From Rhodoferax sp. (GTDB lineage Bacteria > Pseudomonadota > Gammaproteobacteria > Burkholderiales > Burkholderiaceae_C): 16,123 bases of DNA. Made by a program: the position numbers and the translations under genes. This document shows, piece by piece, positions 15,229 to 16,123 of the stretch (the first letter of the stretch is position 1; each line of letters begins with the position of its first letter). The stretch covers positions 1 through 16,123 of the forward strand of contig JAUXQA010000268.1 of NCBI GenBank assembly GCA_030683195.1, given 5' to 3'. Under the pieces are notes generated by a model. That model was given only the letters and a program-made list of their open reading frames with translations. It made no database searches and was not told the origin of the DNA.

Positions 15229-16123
15229 TCAGGCTCGAGCATCACCCCAGCGAAGCTGGGCGGTATCGTCACCTCGGTATAAAGTGTCGCCGTGGCGATC
15301 CACGCAATAGTCGGGTGAGACAATCATTTCAGTAAATCGCATGTCAGCGGCAATGCGCGTGTACTCAAACAAAATGCTGCGAACCACTTTGGCGCCAGTT
15401 CGTATGTGGCTGCCGTGCCCAATCCAGGCGGGACCGGTGATCGTGACGCCGGGTTCGATTCGCACACTGGACCCAATATAGACCGGGCCTTCGATCGTGA
15501 CCTCATTCCAGGGAATGCAGGTGTTGAGTCCCACCCAAATGCCTGGCTTGACTTGGCGCCCGGGCATGTTCATCTCTGCAACTTCACCGCGCAAGACCCG
15601 CTGTAGCACCGACCAGTAGTCACTCACCCGGCCGATGTCGATCCAGTTGAAGGGGCGATTTTGAACAAAAAACGGCAACCCATGTTCGACCAAGTCCGGG
15701 AATAATTGAGCGCCAATATCGTAAACTTTTTGGGGGGGTACCAGCCCGAGTACCGCAGATTCAAAAATATAAATACCGGTGCTCGCCAATGTCGATTTAG
15801 CCTCGGCGGGTTTGGGTTTTTCCTGGAAAGACTGGATGTGCCCATCCGGTGCTGCCACCACAATGCCGTAACTCTGGACATCGTTTAGCGGTACGTCCAT
15901 TGCTACGACGCTGGCAATTGCACCTTTGGCCTTGTGCTCGGCAAGTGCAGCTGTGATGTCCAGGTCAATCAGTGCATCGCCACAGAGCACCAGCGTGGTG
16001 TCATCAAAAAATCCGCTGAAGTCTTGAATGCGCCGCATGCCGCCGGCTGAGCCCATCGGCCGAGGCAGGATGTCGCCGTGCTCCCGAACGCCTTCGTAGG
16101 AATAGCCGATCTGCACACCCCAG
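15229..16123 (-). CDS. Sugar-nucleotide pyrophosphorylase with left-handed beta-helix tail (partial, N-terminus off right edge)
   Basis: About 298 residues are visible; the frame is open to the window edge. The missing part is the N-terminal GTP-binding signature (roughly 65-75 residues by family comparison). Visible parts of the nucleotidyltransferase domain are LCGDALIDLD (metal and nucleotide site), SYGIVV, FQEKPKP and FNWIDIG. The tail has hexapeptide-type repeats (VTIEGPVYIGSSVRIEPG and ITGPAWIGHGSHI), which form a left-handed beta-helix as in GlmU-like and eukaryotic GDP-mannose pyrophosphorylases. It is probably a mannose-1-phosphate guanylyltransferase or a close NDP-sugar synthase; the nucleotide and sugar cannot be assigned from this part. 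It ends 45 bases before manC, so two such enzymes sit in tandem on one transcript. No phosphomannomutase domain is fused at the C-terminus. Confidence 0.85.
   Translation of the reverse strand, partial: WGVQIGYSYEGVREHGDILPRPMGSAGGMRRIQDFSGFFDDTTLVLCGDALIDLDITAALAEHKAKGAIASVVAMDVPLNDVQSYGIVVAAPDGHIQSFQEKPKPAEAKSTLASTGIYIFESAVLGLVPPQKVYDIGAQLFPDLVEHGLPFFVQNRPFNWIDIGRVSDYWSVLQRVLRGEVAEMNMPGRQVKPGIWVGLNTCIPWNEVTIEGPVYIGSSVRIEPGVTITGPAWIGHGSHIRTGAKVVRSILFEYTRIAADMRFTEMIVSPDYCVDRHGDTLYRGDDTAQLRWGDARA

Noticed and set aside
15223..15238. CGAGC / GCTCG hairpin at the end of the second nucleotidyltransferase, as a terminator
   Set aside because: The stem is 5 bp, and the T-rich stretch on the minus strand begins more than ten bases later, too far for a standard Rho-independent terminator. 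Read-through into manC is expected.
1..16123. CRISPR array, tRNA or rRNA gene, insertion sequence, toxin-antitoxin or phage defence genes
   Set aside because: I looked for direct repeats with spacers, cloverleaf or rRNA signatures, transposase motifs and paired small genes and found none. Almost every base is accounted for by the listed genes.

Overview
The window looks like chromosomal DNA from a betaproteobacterium of the order Burkholderiales, most likely Comamonadaceae (Rhodoferax/Polaromonas-like). I infer this from gene content, moderately high GC, and a stretch resembling an interspersed repeat I associate with that family. It holds part of an exopolysaccharide cluster of the exosortase A (XrtA)/PEP-CTERM type. 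No exosortase and no PEP-CTERM substrate gene lies inside the window. Nearly all of it is coding. There are no tRNA or rRNA genes, insertion sequences, phage genes or CRISPR arrays, and no gene-free gap exceeds about 130 bases.

Left arm (1-2074, minus strand): acyl carrier protein, hydrolase 2 and hydrolase 1 (cut by the left edge), packed as one transcription unit with a 6-nt gap and then a 4-nt ATGA overlap. They diverge from the next block across about 125 bp that holds an imperfect inverted repeat (2099-2140).

Central block (2200-13698, plus strand): acyl-CoA ligase, PLP-dependent decarboxylase, membrane polyprenyl-phosphate sugar transferase, histidine kinase PrsK, sigma-54 activator PrsR, TPR lipoprotein PrsT and a small exported trypsin-like protease. 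Spacing is tight (14-nt overlap, 92-nt gap, 50-nt gap, 4-nt overlap, 31-nt gap, 13-nt gap), so one or two operons are likely. The widest gap is before the sugar transferase.

Right arm (13723-16123, minus strand, convergent): bifunctional mannose-1-phosphate guanylyltransferase/mannose-6-phosphate isomerase (manC) and a second sugar nucleotidyltransferase with a left-handed beta-helix tail, cut by the right edge.

How the genes fit together: the right arm should supply GDP-mannose or a related sugar nucleotide. The sugar transferase would start the lipid-linked repeat unit. PrsK/PrsR would control sigma-54 promoters of the EPS and PEP-CTERM genes. PrsT and the protease act outside the cytoplasm. 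The ligase, ACP, decarboxylase and two hydrolases form a small-molecule branch that travels with exosortase A systems and whose product I do not know to have been identified. That branch is the least explained part of the window. Points worth a second look are an alpha/beta hydrolase that seems to lack a catalytic triad, a cysteine-nucleophile partner whose C-terminus may carry a frameshift near base 92, the divergent-promoter palindrome, and a rare-codon, repeat-like stretch inside the ligase gene.
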